A stretch of 64,000 nucleotides of DNA. Origin: Marinobacter orientalis (GTDB lineage: Bacteria; Pseudomonadota; Gammaproteobacteria; Pseudomonadales; Oleiphilaceae). Positions 18,508 through 26,988 of this stretch are shown piece by piece. Made by a program: the position numbers and the translations under genes. The stretch lies in NCBI RefSeq assembly GCF_004792665.1, contig NZ_SRZX01000001.1, forward strand, positions 1,302,001-1,366,000, given 5' to 3'. Within the stretch, counting starts at the first letter, position 1; each line of letters opens with the position of its first letter. The notes below the pieces were generated by a model. It was not told the origin of the DNA. It was given only the letters and a program-made list of their open reading frames with translations, and did not search any database.

Positions 18508-19866
18508 TCAGCGTGCGCCAACGGAGCGTTCTTTCTCGAAATGCTCCCGTGTCAGTCTGAACACAACGGGGCTGAGTAACAGCAGGGCCACCAGATTCGG
18601 CAGTGCCATCATGGCGTTGAGCGTGTCGGCGATCAGCCAGATCAGGCCGAGATTGATCGTGGCCCCCACCGGAATAGCAAGAATCCAGATAACGCGGTAA
18701 GGCACAATGGCTCTCACACCGAACAGGAACTCGATACACCGCTCGCCATAGAATGACCAGCCAATAATCGTCGTAAAGGCAAAAATTGCCAGGGAAATGG
18801 CGACAACGTAATTACCGAAACCTGGCAGGCCGCTTTCAAAAGCCAGTGAAGTCAGCGAAGCACCGGTTTCACCGGAGGTCCAGGCTCCGGAACTGATGAT
18901 TACCAGTCCGGTGATGGTGCACACGATAATGGTATCGATGAAGGTGCCCAGCATGGCGACCATGCCCTGATTGATCGGACTTCTGGTTTGCGCCGCAGCG
19001 TGGGCAATGGGAGCAGAGCCCAGGCCCGCCTCGTTGGAGAAAATACCCCGGGCCACACCGAAGCGAATGGCAGCCCATACCGCCGCGCCTGCAAAGCCAC
19101 CCTCGGCAGCTACCGGGCTGAAGGCGTGGGTGAACACCATGGCGATGGCGCCCGGGAGCTGGTTGGCGTTTACCGCCAGTACCACCAGGCCTACCAGAAC
19201 ATAGGCGATGGCCATAAAGGGCACCAGTGCACTTGCAACGTGTCCGATGCGCTTGATACCGCCAATGAGCACCAGGCCTACCAGGACCATCAGGATAAGG
19301 CCCGTTATCCAGTGCGGCAGGTTGAAGCTGCTCTGCAGTACATCCGCCACCGAGTTGGCCTGTACGGTGTTGCCGATACCGAAGGCAGCGATCGCAGCGA
19401 ATACGGCAAACAGGACCCCCAGCCAGGCCCACTTTTTTCCCAGCCCGTTGCGGATGTAATACATCGGGCCACCTACATGAGCGCCGCGCTCATCGACTTC
19501 CCGGTACCGGACTGCAAGTACCGCCTCGGAGTATTTTGTGGCCATGCCTACCAGGGCGGTCAGCCACATCCAGAACAGGGCGCCCGGGCCACCGAGGAAC
19601 ACGGCCGTCGCCACACCGGCAATGTTACCGGTGCCCACCGTGGCCGAAAGCGCTGTCATCAGTGCCTGGAACGGCGGTATCTCACCGTCGGATTCAGCAC
19701 CGGTGCGGCCCTTCCACATCAGCCGGAAACCGGCACCGAGTTTCAACACCGGCATCAGTTTCAGGCCCAGGCTCAGGAACAGCCCGACACCGAGAATCAT
19801 TACCAGCATGGGCGGGCCCCATACCAGTCCGTTGATGCTGCTTACAAAAGATTCAAAGGCTTCCAT
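18508..19866 (-). CDS. Sodium:alanine/glycine symporter (AGCS family)
   Basis: A 452-residue secondary transporter that brings in alanine or glycine with sodium. It has about eleven hydrophobic helices. Family hallmarks are GAGFRLMWKG near residue 45, PFQALMTALSATVGTGNIAGVATAV (about 64-88) and the NEAGLGSAPIAHAAA motif near residue 275. ATG start with GGGAGA five bases upstream. It is followed, 140 bases on, by the peroxiredoxin gene on the same strand, but that gene has its own ribosome binding site and probably its own promoter. Confidence 0.92.
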   Translation of the reverse strand: MEAFESFVSSINGLVWGPPMLVMILGVGLFLSLGLKLMPVLKLGAGFRLMWKGRTGAESDGEIPPFQALMTALSATVGTGNIAGVATAVFLGGPGALFWMWLTALVGMATKYSEAVLAVRYREVDERGAHVGGPMYYIRNGLGKKWAWLGVLFAVFAAIAAFGIGNTVQANSVADVLQSSFNLPHWITGLILMVLVGLVLIGGIKRIGHVASALVPFMAIAYVLVGLVVLAVNANQLPGAIAMVFTHAFSPVAAEGGFAGAAVWAAIRFGVARGIFSNEAGLGSAPIAHAAAQTRSPINQGMVAMLGTFIDTIIVCTITGLVIISSGAWTSGETGASLTSLAFESGLPGFGNYVVAISLAIFAFTTIIGWSFYGERCIEFLFGVRAIVPYRVIWILAIPVGATINLGLIWLIADTLNAMMALPNLVALLLLSPVVFRLTREHFEKERSVGAR

Positions 19867-20094
19867 GGGGATCTCCCTGTGTGTCTGCCATGGTTTGAAG
19901 GCGCCCGCTGCGAAAACCGGGGCCGGATTTTCGCTTTGCGTAAGCGTATAACCCGTTGAGTTTAGACACTTATCGCCACCTGTAAATATCAGTGGTCAAG
20001 AATTCTTTCTTCCGGCGCCCGGTCGGTCTGCAAAGTTATTGGATCCGGGGGTTATCGGGTTAAGCTGTAGCCCGGTTTATCAGGAGTTTCATTC

Positions 20095-21006
20095 ATGCCC
20101 GAAAGCTTTCATGTTCCGGCCGGTAACCTGTCTTTCTGTGTGGAAACCCGCGGCAATCCTGCCGGTGAGCCGGTGATATTCGTCATGGGATTGGGGGCAC
20201 AGATGACGCTCTGGCCGGAGGCCTTACTGGATCATTACGCCGATGAAGGTTTCCGGGTGATCCGGTTCGATAACCGGGACATCGGCCTGTCTTCCCATTT
20301 GAAAGATCGCCTCGAAGGACATCCCGTTGCGGTAATGGCCAGGCACCGGATGGGGCTGCCGATCCCGGCCCCCTATACCCTTCATGACATGGCCAGTGAT
20401 GTGTGTCAGGTGATGGATGCTCTGGGCCTGGCAAGTGCCCATCTGGTGGGCGTTTCCATGGGTGGCATGATCAGCCAGCTGGTAGCAGCGAATCACCCGG
20501 AGCGGGTACGCTCCGCCACCCTGATAATGACATCCACCAACAGCCCGCGTTTGCCGATGCCAAAATCACAGCTGATCTGGCGCCTGGCGGGCATTGGCTC
20601 CAAAGGACACGATGAGGCAACGGTGGTGGCACGCTCCCTGGACTTCTGGAAGGCCATCCAGAGCCCCGGTTTTCCGCCGCGGGAACAGGAGGTGAGGGAG
20701 CGGATCGTACGGGATTACCGCCGCAGCTATCACCCTGCGGGCATCCTCAGGCAGACTCGTGCCATTCTTGCTACAGGCAGCCTGTCATCGGCGACACGCC
20801 GTATCCGGGTGCCGGTATCGGTAATTCATGGCAAAGATGATCCGCTGGTCCGGCCGGTGGCAGCGGAGCAGTTGGGTTACCTGATGCCCCACGCCCGCAT
20901 TGAAATGATCAAGGGTATGGGCCATGACCTTCCGCAACCATTACTGGTGCAGTTTGCGGCCATTGGCTTCGAGACTATGGCTCAGTCGTCTGCTAACGGC
21001 AGCTGA
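20095..21006 (+). CDS. Alpha/beta hydrolase
   Basis: A 303-residue alpha/beta-hydrolase-fold enzyme, cytoplasmic. The nucleophile elbow is GVSMGGM (Ser near residue 120), the acid lies in HGKDDPLV and the catalytic His in GMGHDLP near the C-terminus. An oxyanion-type stretch, VMGLGAQMT, follows strand 3. It resembles the esterase/haloperoxidase-like group; the substrate cannot be predicted. ATG with AGGAG nine bases upstream. It stands alone. Confidence 0.85.
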   Translation: MPESFHVPAGNLSFCVETRGNPAGEPVIFVMGLGAQMTLWPEALLDHYADEGFRVIRFDNRDIGLSSHLKDRLEGHPVAVMARHRMGLPIPAPYTLHDMASDVCQVMDALGLASAHLVGVSMGGMISQLVAANHPERVRSATLIMTSTNSPRLPMPKSQLIWRLAGIGSKGHDEATVVARSLDFWKAIQSPGFPPREQEVRERIVRDYRRSYHPAGILRQTRAILATGSLSSATRRIRVPVSVIHGKDDPLVRPVAAEQLGYLMPHARIEMIKGMGHDLPQPLLVQFAAIGFETMAQSSANGS

Positions 21007-21125
21007 TCCCTGGCCCGAAAGCGAAACAGAACACGGTTGTGGGGTTTATACTTCCAGTTTCCGCCCCCATTGCCTATGTTTATAGAGGGACGAATCGGGA
21101 ATATTAATGCTCAGGGAGCCTGCCG

Positions 21126-21548
21126 ATGCAATCGTTGAAAGTATCCGATGTCATGTGGAACCACATCGAGCCCATTCGTTGTGGTACGCCCTTGACCAAA
21201 GTGGTTAAAACGCTGCTCCACAATCACGTCACCGGATTGCCGGTGGTGGATGATCACCGCAGAGTTATAGGTTTTATCTCGGAGCAGGACTGCATCCATG
21301 CCCTGCTGGTGAGTAGCTATCATCGCGAAGGCGATCCGACAGTCGATGATGTCATGTTCCGCAACCCGGTGACCATATCACCGGAAATGTCCGTGGTGGA
21401 CCTGGCCCAGAACCTGGGAGCCGGAAAACCCAAGGTGTATCCGGTGGTTGACCACAACCGGTTGATTGGAATTGTAACCAGAACGGCTATCCTGTCGGAG
21501 CTGGCAAAAGCCAGTTTTGGCATAGACGTTCCGAAATACGCATTGTGA
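21126..21548 (+). CDS. CBS-domain protein
   Basis: A 140-residue protein made of two CBS motifs (about residues 8-60 and 75-132; GTPLTKVVKTLLHNHVTGLP and VVDLAQNLGAGKPKVYPVVD). These form one Bateman module, which normally binds adenine nucleotides as an energy or SAM sensor. No other domain is present, so it probably works through a protein partner. ATG with GGGAG about nine bases upstream. The S-formylglutathione hydrolase gene follows after 24 bases and may share the transcript. Confidence 0.85.
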   Translation: MQSLKVSDVMWNHIEPIRCGTPLTKVVKTLLHNHVTGLPVVDDHRRVIGFISEQDCIHALLVSSYHREGDPTVDDVMFRNPVTISPEMSVVDLAQNLGAGKPKVYPVVDHNRLIGIVTRTAILSELAKASFGIDVPKYAL

Positions 21549-21572
21549 AATACCCAAGACCCAGAGGTGACC

Positions 21573-22418
21573 ATGGAACTGCTCTCCACCAACGTCTGTT
21601 TTGACGGTGAACACCGTCGCTACCGGCACCATTCGGCGGCACTGGACTGTGACATGGAGTTCGCGGTTTATCTGCCTCCTGCTGCGCTGGGCACCAACGC
21701 CCACCCGGTACCCGCGCTCTACTGGCTGTCGGGGCTGACCTGCACCGATCAGAATTTCATGCAGAAGGCTGGCGCCCAGAAGAAGGCGGCGCGGCTTGGG
21801 ATGGCGCTGGTGTGCCCGGATACCAGCCCCAGGGGGCTGAACCTGCCCGGCGAGCATGACAGTTATGATTTCGGCAGTGGTGCCGGGTTTTACGTGAACG
21901 CCACCCGCCAGCCCTGGGCGCCCCACTACCGCATGTACGATTATGTGGTGAAAGAGCTGCCGCAGCTTGTGGAGGGTCATCTGCCGGTGACGGAGGACCG
22001 GAGCATCAGTGGCCACTCCATGGGCGGCCACGGTGCGCTGATTGCAGCGCTGAAGAATCCGGGGCGGTACAAGTCGGTGTCTGCGTTTGCTCCCGTTGCC
22101 AACCCCAGCGAATGCCCCTGGGGGCAGAAAGCGTTCAGCGGATATCTCGGTGACGACAGGAGGGCATGGGAAGAGTGGGATGCCACGCTGCTGATCCCCA
22201 CCGCCAGGGAACGTTTACCGCTGCTGGTGGATCAGGGCACCGCAGACGAGTTTCTTGATACCCAGCTCAATCCGGATGCCCTGGCGGACGCCTGCGAAAA
22301 AGCGCATCACCACATCAACTTGCGGATGCACCGTGGCTATGACCATAGCTACTTTTTCATCGCTTCGTTTATTGACGAACACCTGGAGCATCACGCCGAT
22401 GCTCTCGGGCTGAAATGA
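21573..22418 (+). CDS. fghA: S-formylglutathione hydrolase
   Basis: A 281-residue serine esterase (esterase D family) that hydrolyses S-formylglutathione to formate and glutathione, the second step of glutathione-dependent formaldehyde detoxification. The N-terminal region shows YWLSGLTCTDQNFMQKAGAQ, the nucleophile is in SGHSMGGHGAL (Ser near 148), the acid in DQGTADEFL and the His in RGYDHSYFFI. Length is typical. ATG at 21573 with AGAGGTG upstream is preferred to GTG two codons earlier. The usual partner, the class III alcohol dehydrogenase gene, is not in the window. Confidence 0.93.
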   Translation: MELLSTNVCFDGEHRRYRHHSAALDCDMEFAVYLPPAALGTNAHPVPALYWLSGLTCTDQNFMQKAGAQKKAARLGMALVCPDTSPRGLNLPGEHDSYDFGSGAGFYVNATRQPWAPHYRMYDYVVKELPQLVEGHLPVTEDRSISGHSMGGHGALIAALKNPGRYKSVSAFAPVANPSECPWGQKAFSGYLGDDRRAWEEWDATLLIPTARERLPLLVDQGTADEFLDTQLNPDALADACEKAHHHINLRMHRGYDHSYFFIASFIDEHLEHHADALGLK

Positions 22419-22430
22419 AATAGCCGCTCG

Positions 22431-23555
22431 CTACTGGCGAAATCCCCAAAGCAGTCCGAAGTCCATTGAGGGCATCACTTCGGGCTGCTCCACAGACCTG
22501 ACGTTGAATTCCAGCAGGCTGCAATCCCGCTCGACCGGCGCTCTGTAACGTTTGCCTCGTGTATCGATGATCGCTCTGGCGAACGGCCCCCGGTGCCGGT
22601 GGGGCCGTCTCACAATCACCGCGACCTCGTTGTTGGCGAGCTTTACCAGTGTACCCGGCGGGTATTCTGTAAGGACTGTCAGCAGAGCCCGGGGAATCGC
22701 CGGGCGGAATTTGCCATCGGCCAGAGAAGTGATCAGCTTGCGGGCCTCGACAACGTTCATCCGCTCACGGTAGGCACGGCGCGTAATCATCGCGACATAG
22801 CGCTCTGCCAGTGCCAGGATTTCCGCTTCACCGCGGATATCAGTTCCACTGAGCCCGTGAGGATAACCCGAGCCGTCTGCCTGTTCGTGATGCTGGGCGA
22901 TGATCTTCAGCAACAGCGGGCTGGTGATGTCGGCCTCTTTCAATGCCTGAATACTCCGCTGCGGGTGTCTGCGGATGACCGCGCGCTGGTCGTCAGTCAA
23001 AACCCGGTTCGAGGCATTCAGCTTGTCGGCTACCGGCACCAGCGCCAGGTTTGCTGTCAGCGCTGCGCTGACCAGTACGGCGGTGCGCTTGTCATCAAGC
23101 CCGAACTGGCGCGCGGTAAGCTGGCAGAGAATACCGTAGAACAGGATCTGTTCGTGGATGGTGGGCTCGATGGAGTAGAGGTGTACCAGCGCCAGGCTGG
23201 CCTCCGCTGACTGCTGACACATCTGGTCGATGATCCGGGACAGGCCCAGCACCCGCTTCAGCGCGCTCTCATCCCGTTCGGTAATGGCATTGATGGTCGA
23301 CTCCAGTGTCTGCAACAACGCCGGGTATTCTGCAAACGGATTGCGTAAGCCGGTATCGTCGAGTACTTCATCCTGTGGGCGCTCAATCTTGCGGGGCTGG
23401 AACCGGCCGCGCTCGAATAACTGTTCCAGTTGGGTATCGTTGTGTATGACGTACCCCTGACGCAACAGCACATTGCCGTCGGCATCGTAGACCGTCCAGG
23501 GCAGGGGTTTGCCAATGGTCAATGCGCCGGGTGCGATACGGACAAGATTCGGCAC
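22431..23555 (-). CDS. Degenerate HD-GYP domain protein
   Basis: A 374-residue soluble protein related to c-di-GMP phosphodiesterases of the HD-GYP type. The GYP part is well kept (HHEQADGSGYPHGL, about residues 235-248), but the HD pair expected in AALLHDIGK is replaced by AALTANLALVPV. The metal Asp of the usual ADVFDA segment is also missing (ALAERYVAMI). Three of the metal-binding positions are thus gone, so hydrolysis is unlikely and a binding or scaffold role is inferred. The C-terminal domain (about 305-374) resembles the small domain found after HD-GYP in many gammaproteobacteria. GTG start at 23555 with AGGAAG upstream. It follows the nine-gene signalling operon after 96 bases. Confidence 0.8.
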   Translation of the reverse strand: MPNLVRIAPGALTIGKPLPWTVYDADGNVLLRQGYVIHNDTQLEQLFERGRFQPRKIERPQDEVLDDTGLRNPFAEYPALLQTLESTINAITERDESALKRVLGLSRIIDQMCQQSAEASLALVHLYSIEPTIHEQILFYGILCQLTARQFGLDDKRTAVLVSAALTANLALVPVADKLNASNRVLTDDQRAVIRRHPQRSIQALKEADITSPLLLKIIAQHHEQADGSGYPHGLSGTDIRGEAEILALAERYVAMITRRAYRERMNVVEARKLITSLADGKFRPAIPRALLTVLTEYPPGTLVKLANNEVAVIVRRPHRHRGPFARAIIDTRGKRYRAPVERDCSLLEFNVRSVEQPEVMPSMDFGLLWGFRQ

Positions 23556-23651
23556 TCTGTCGCTTCCTAACTTATAGTATGATGGTTAAGTCTAACCTCG
23601 AATCCTTGCTCAACTCCAGAGAGGGCTGGCCATTCCTTGCCGGGGGGCAGA

Positions 23652-26525
23652 TCAGCTGACGGTGGCCCGATAATAGAGAAACGCCTGCTGGATGTGTTCC
23701 CGGATCTGCTGGTCGTCCCAGGGTTTGGTCAGGAACCTGTAGATGGCGCCCTCGTTGATGGCGTCAGTAACTGACTTCAGGTCGGTATAGCCGGACAGTA
23801 CAATGCGGACGGTCTCCGGATGAATGGCTTTGACCTCACTCAGAAAGTCGGTACCGGACATCTCCGGCATGCGCTGGTCGGAGACAATCACCTGCACCTG
23901 ATGTGCTGCCAGAAGGCTGAACGCCTCTTTTACGCTGGTAGTAGTCAGTATGCGATAACCGTCGCGGCGCAGTACCCGGGTCAGCGCCCGCAGTATGTTT
24001 TCCTCGTCATCCAGCAATAGCAGCGTGCGATCCTGATCACTGTTGGCATCGGTACGGGGTGCCAACCGGTTTCCCGACACCTGGTTATTGAGAAACATCA
24101 GCAGATCATCAAACGGCATGGGCCTGGCAAAAGCGAAACCCTGAAGAAGGTCACAATGGTTTTTGCGCAGGTAGGCTGCATGTGCCTCGGTTTCGACGCC
24201 CTCGGCCACCACTTCCAGGCCCAGGTGATGAGCCATGGAGATGACACCCTGGGTGATGGCGGCATCGCTGCGGTTTTCGATGACATCCCTGATGAATGAC
24301 CGGTCAATCTTGATCTTGTTGGCGGGCAGCAGCTTGATGTAACTGAGGCTGGAAAAGCCGGTTCCGAAATCATCGATGGCAATGTGTACCCCGAGTTCGC
24401 GAATGGTATGGAGGGTATTGATGACAAGGTCTGTATCCAGAAGGATGGCAGATTCCACCACCTCGAGCTCGAGACTTTCCGGAGGAAGGCCGGAGGCCCT
24501 CAGGGCGTTGGTGACCGTTTGGATAAAACCTTCCTTGCGGAGCTGGATCGGTGAGACGTTGACTGAGATCGAGCAATGCCGGAAGCCGCGGGAATGGAGG
24601 TGCACCATATCGCGGCAGGCTTTTCTCAGGACCCACTCGCCCAGCGCGATAATCTGCCCGGTTTCCTCCGCCAGCGGCACAAAGTCGCCCGGGGAAATCA
24701 GCCCCCGGACGGGATGCTGCCAGCGGACAAGAGCCTCGACGTTGCGGGTCTGTCCGCTGCGGGCATCCACCAGCGGCTGGTAATAGACCGAAAGCTGCTC
24801 CTGGTCGATGGCATCCTGCAGTTCGTTACGCAGGGCAACGCGGAAGCTGGCCTCCTCGTTGAACTCCTGGGAGAACCATTGATAGGTATTACGGCCCTGC
24901 TGCTTGGCGCGGTACATGGCCAGGTCTGCCTGTTGCAGCAACGCCATGGGTTTTTCAATGCTGCCGTCGGTGGTTGAGATACCGGCACTGGCGGTAAGAT
25001 GAACGGTTTCGCCATCCAGATGGTAGGGGCTGGCAATTTCGTGAATAGCACTCTCCACCACAATCACCGCGTCCTCTGCCTGGGCCAGATCAGGCAGTAA
25101 TATGATGAACTCGTCACCGCTGATCCGGGCAACGGTGTCACCAGAACGCACCAGCGCGTTCAGGCGCCTGCCCACTTCGATCAGCAACTGGTCCCCCAGG
25201 CGATGGCCGAGGGAGTCATTGATAAGTTTGAAACCGTCCAGGTCAACAAATAACAGCGCGATAGTCCGACCGTAGCGCCGGGATAACTGGCAGGCCTGGC
25301 TCAGGCGGTCTTCCAGCAGGGACCGGTTTGGCAGCCCGGTAAGCACATCATGGCTGATATTGAATGCCAGCTCGTGCTCCGCGGATTTGCGTTCCGAGAT
25401 GTCGTTCTGAACGCCAATGAAATGGGTGATCTCGCCATCGTCATCGAACATCGGGGAGATGTACAGGTCGTTCCAGAAAGGCGCGCCATCCTTGCGGTAG
25501 TTTCTCAGAACTGCAGAGACGTCAGCGCCCTTTTTCAGTCCGCGTCTTATTTCTCCGAGTCCCTGCTCGTTGCTCAGGTCAAAATCGCTACCCTGCAGGA
25601 AACGGCAGTTCTTGCCGAAAGCCTCATCAGCACTGTAGCCGGTGATTTTTTCGAATGCCCTGTTGACGTAGATAATGGGCAAATCATCCTGCCGGGCATC
25701 GGTGATGATGATGCCGTTGGAGCTCGATTCGATACTGCGCTTGAAAAGCCGCAGCTGCCGGCTGTTATCCAGCTGGGAGGTCACATCGGTAATCATCAAA
25801 ACCTTCAGCGGGCGATGGTTGATGGTCATGCTGGTGCTGACCACTTCCACAACCATTTCCCGACCGTCACGGCGCTGGTGTCTTTTGAGTATCCCTCCTT
25901 CCCTCAGCAGAATGCCCTCGGATGAAAGCCTGGGCAGTGTGTGATCAGCGGCTCGAAGCCTGTTCAGGGTCAGACCGGTGATCTCCTCATTGCTGTATCC
26001 ATAGAGAACCCGGGCAGCTTCATTCATGGAAACCAGCGCCTGGGAATCCGGTTCCATCAGGCACATCGGCGCGGGGTTGTTCTCGAACAGCAGCCGGTAG
26101 TGGCTCTCACTGGTCGCCAGGCTTTCTGTGGCCATCGCCCTGTCGATGGCGTAGCGGATGCTGCGGATCAGCGTGTGCCCGTCAACGGTCCCCTTGACCA
26201 GATAATCCGCCGCCCCCAGTTCTACAGCGCGGACATCCAGCTCATCATCACCCTGTCCGGTCAGCAGAATGAAAGGGGTAGTGATGTTGCGCTCCCGGGC
26301 CTGCTGAATCAACTCGATCCCGGAATCGGGGCCCAGGCGAAGATCCACCAGTGCCACCGCGTAATCCCCTGTCTCCAGAGCGGCGATGCCTTCACGGTAT
26401 GAGTCTACCCAATCCAGCCGGGTGCTGACCGGGCTGCTGTCCTGGAGCAGGTCGAGGGTGATCAGGTAATCGTCTTCGTCGTCTTCAATCAGCAGGATGC
26501 GCAGCAAGGGATCATTCTCGGTCAT
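23652..26525 (-). CDS. REC-PAS-PAS-GGDEF-EAL-REC hybrid response regulator
   Basis: A 957-residue soluble protein that could both make and break c-di-GMP under phosphorylation control. Order: receiver (phospho-Asp61 in ALVDLRLGP), two PAS domains (about 145-260 and 270-390), GGDEF (about 395-560; motif SGDEF near 469 with I-site RSGD before it), EAL (about 580-820) and a second receiver (about 830-950; Asp near 881 in IVSDQRMP). The EAL catalytic set looks complete: EALVRWQHP, ELEVVESAIL, IDDFGTGFSSL, KIDRSFIRD and VVAEGVETE. The cyclase motif has Ser for the first Gly, which is sometimes still active. Receivers at both ends are unusual. It overlaps the upstream response regulator by 14 bases and is the last gene of the operon. 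Confidence 0.9.
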   Translation of the reverse strand: MTENDPLLRILLIEDDEDDYLITLDLLQDSSPVSTRLDWVDSYREGIAALETGDYAVALVDLRLGPDSGIELIQQARERNITTPFILLTGQGDDELDVRAVELGAADYLVKGTVDGHTLIRSIRYAIDRAMATESLATSESHYRLLFENNPAPMCLMEPDSQALVSMNEAARVLYGYSNEEITGLTLNRLRAADHTLPRLSSEGILLREGGILKRHQRRDGREMVVEVVSTSMTINHRPLKVLMITDVTSQLDNSRQLRLFKRSIESSSNGIIITDARQDDLPIIYVNRAFEKITGYSADEAFGKNCRFLQGSDFDLSNEQGLGEIRRGLKKGADVSAVLRNYRKDGAPFWNDLYISPMFDDDGEITHFIGVQNDISERKSAEHELAFNISHDVLTGLPNRSLLEDRLSQACQLSRRYGRTIALLFVDLDGFKLINDSLGHRLGDQLLIEVGRRLNALVRSGDTVARISGDEFIILLPDLAQAEDAVIVVESAIHEIASPYHLDGETVHLTASAGISTTDGSIEKPMALLQQADLAMYRAKQQGRNTYQWFSQEFNEEASFRVALRNELQDAIDQEQLSVYYQPLVDARSGQTRNVEALVRWQHPVRGLISPGDFVPLAEETGQIIALGEWVLRKACRDMVHLHSRGFRHCSISVNVSPIQLRKEGFIQTVTNALRASGLPPESLELEVVESAILLDTDLVINTLHTIRELGVHIAIDDFGTGFSSLSYIKLLPANKIKIDRSFIRDVIENRSDAAITQGVISMAHHLGLEVVAEGVETEAHAAYLRKNHCDLLQGFAFARPMPFDDLLMFLNNQVSGNRLAPRTDANSDQDRTLLLLDDEENILRALTRVLRRDGYRILTTTSVKEAFSLLAAHQVQVIVSDQRMPEMSGTDFLSEVKAIHPETVRIVLSGYTDLKSVTDAINEGAIYRFLTKPWDDQQIREHIQQAFLYYRATVS

Positions 26526-26988
26526 GGTGTTCCGGTCTTGTTGGCAGGGTCACTGTGCATTTCCAGTAGTTCGTCAGCGACGAGACTACATCCAGCAATC
26601 CTGAATAGCTTGATGGCTTGACAATGTAGGAATTAGCCCCGGCGGCATAACAGTGACGAATGTCATCCTCATTGCCCGAGGTCGTCATGACAACTGTCGG
26701 GATTGTTTGCAATCCGGGGTCGGACTTGATCTCCCGCAGCGCCTCCCGGCCGTCTTTCAGTGGCATATTGAGGTCCAGCAGTATCAGGTCCGGGCATCCG
26801 GAGGGTGCGTCAAGCTCGTCCGGAAGTGCCTCCTCTCCGTTGAGGATGCGCATCAGCTGTACGCCATCGTGAGCGAAGCAGATCCGGCAGTCATGACAGC
26901 GCTCCGCGAAAGCCTCCTTCATCATCAGTCGGTCGTCGGGGTCATCCTCGGCAATCAGGATGATCGGTGATAGTTTCGAATCAGTCAT
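26512..26988 (-). CDS. Single-domain response regulator (Rcp1-like)
   Basis: A 158-residue stand-alone receiver. Acid pocket EDDPDD (residues 14-19), phospho-Asp72 in LILLDLNMP, Thr in VVMTTSG, Lys in YIVKPSS. The insertion between strands 2 and 3 and the pattern LNMPLKDGREALREIK are typical of small regulators paired with phytochrome-like or PAS histidine kinases. The kinase of that type is the gene directly upstream, overlapping by eight bases, so that kinase is the likely phosphodonor. There is no output domain, so it should relay phosphate or bind a target. AAGGAAG ribosome binding site. Confidence 0.9.
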   Translation of the reverse strand: MTDSKLSPIILIAEDDPDDRLMMKEAFAERCHDCRICFAHDGVQLMRILNGEEALPDELDAPSGCPDLILLDLNMPLKDGREALREIKSDPGLQTIPTVVMTTSGNEDDIRHCYAAGANSYIVKPSSYSGLLDVVSSLTNYWKCTVTLPTRPEHHDRE

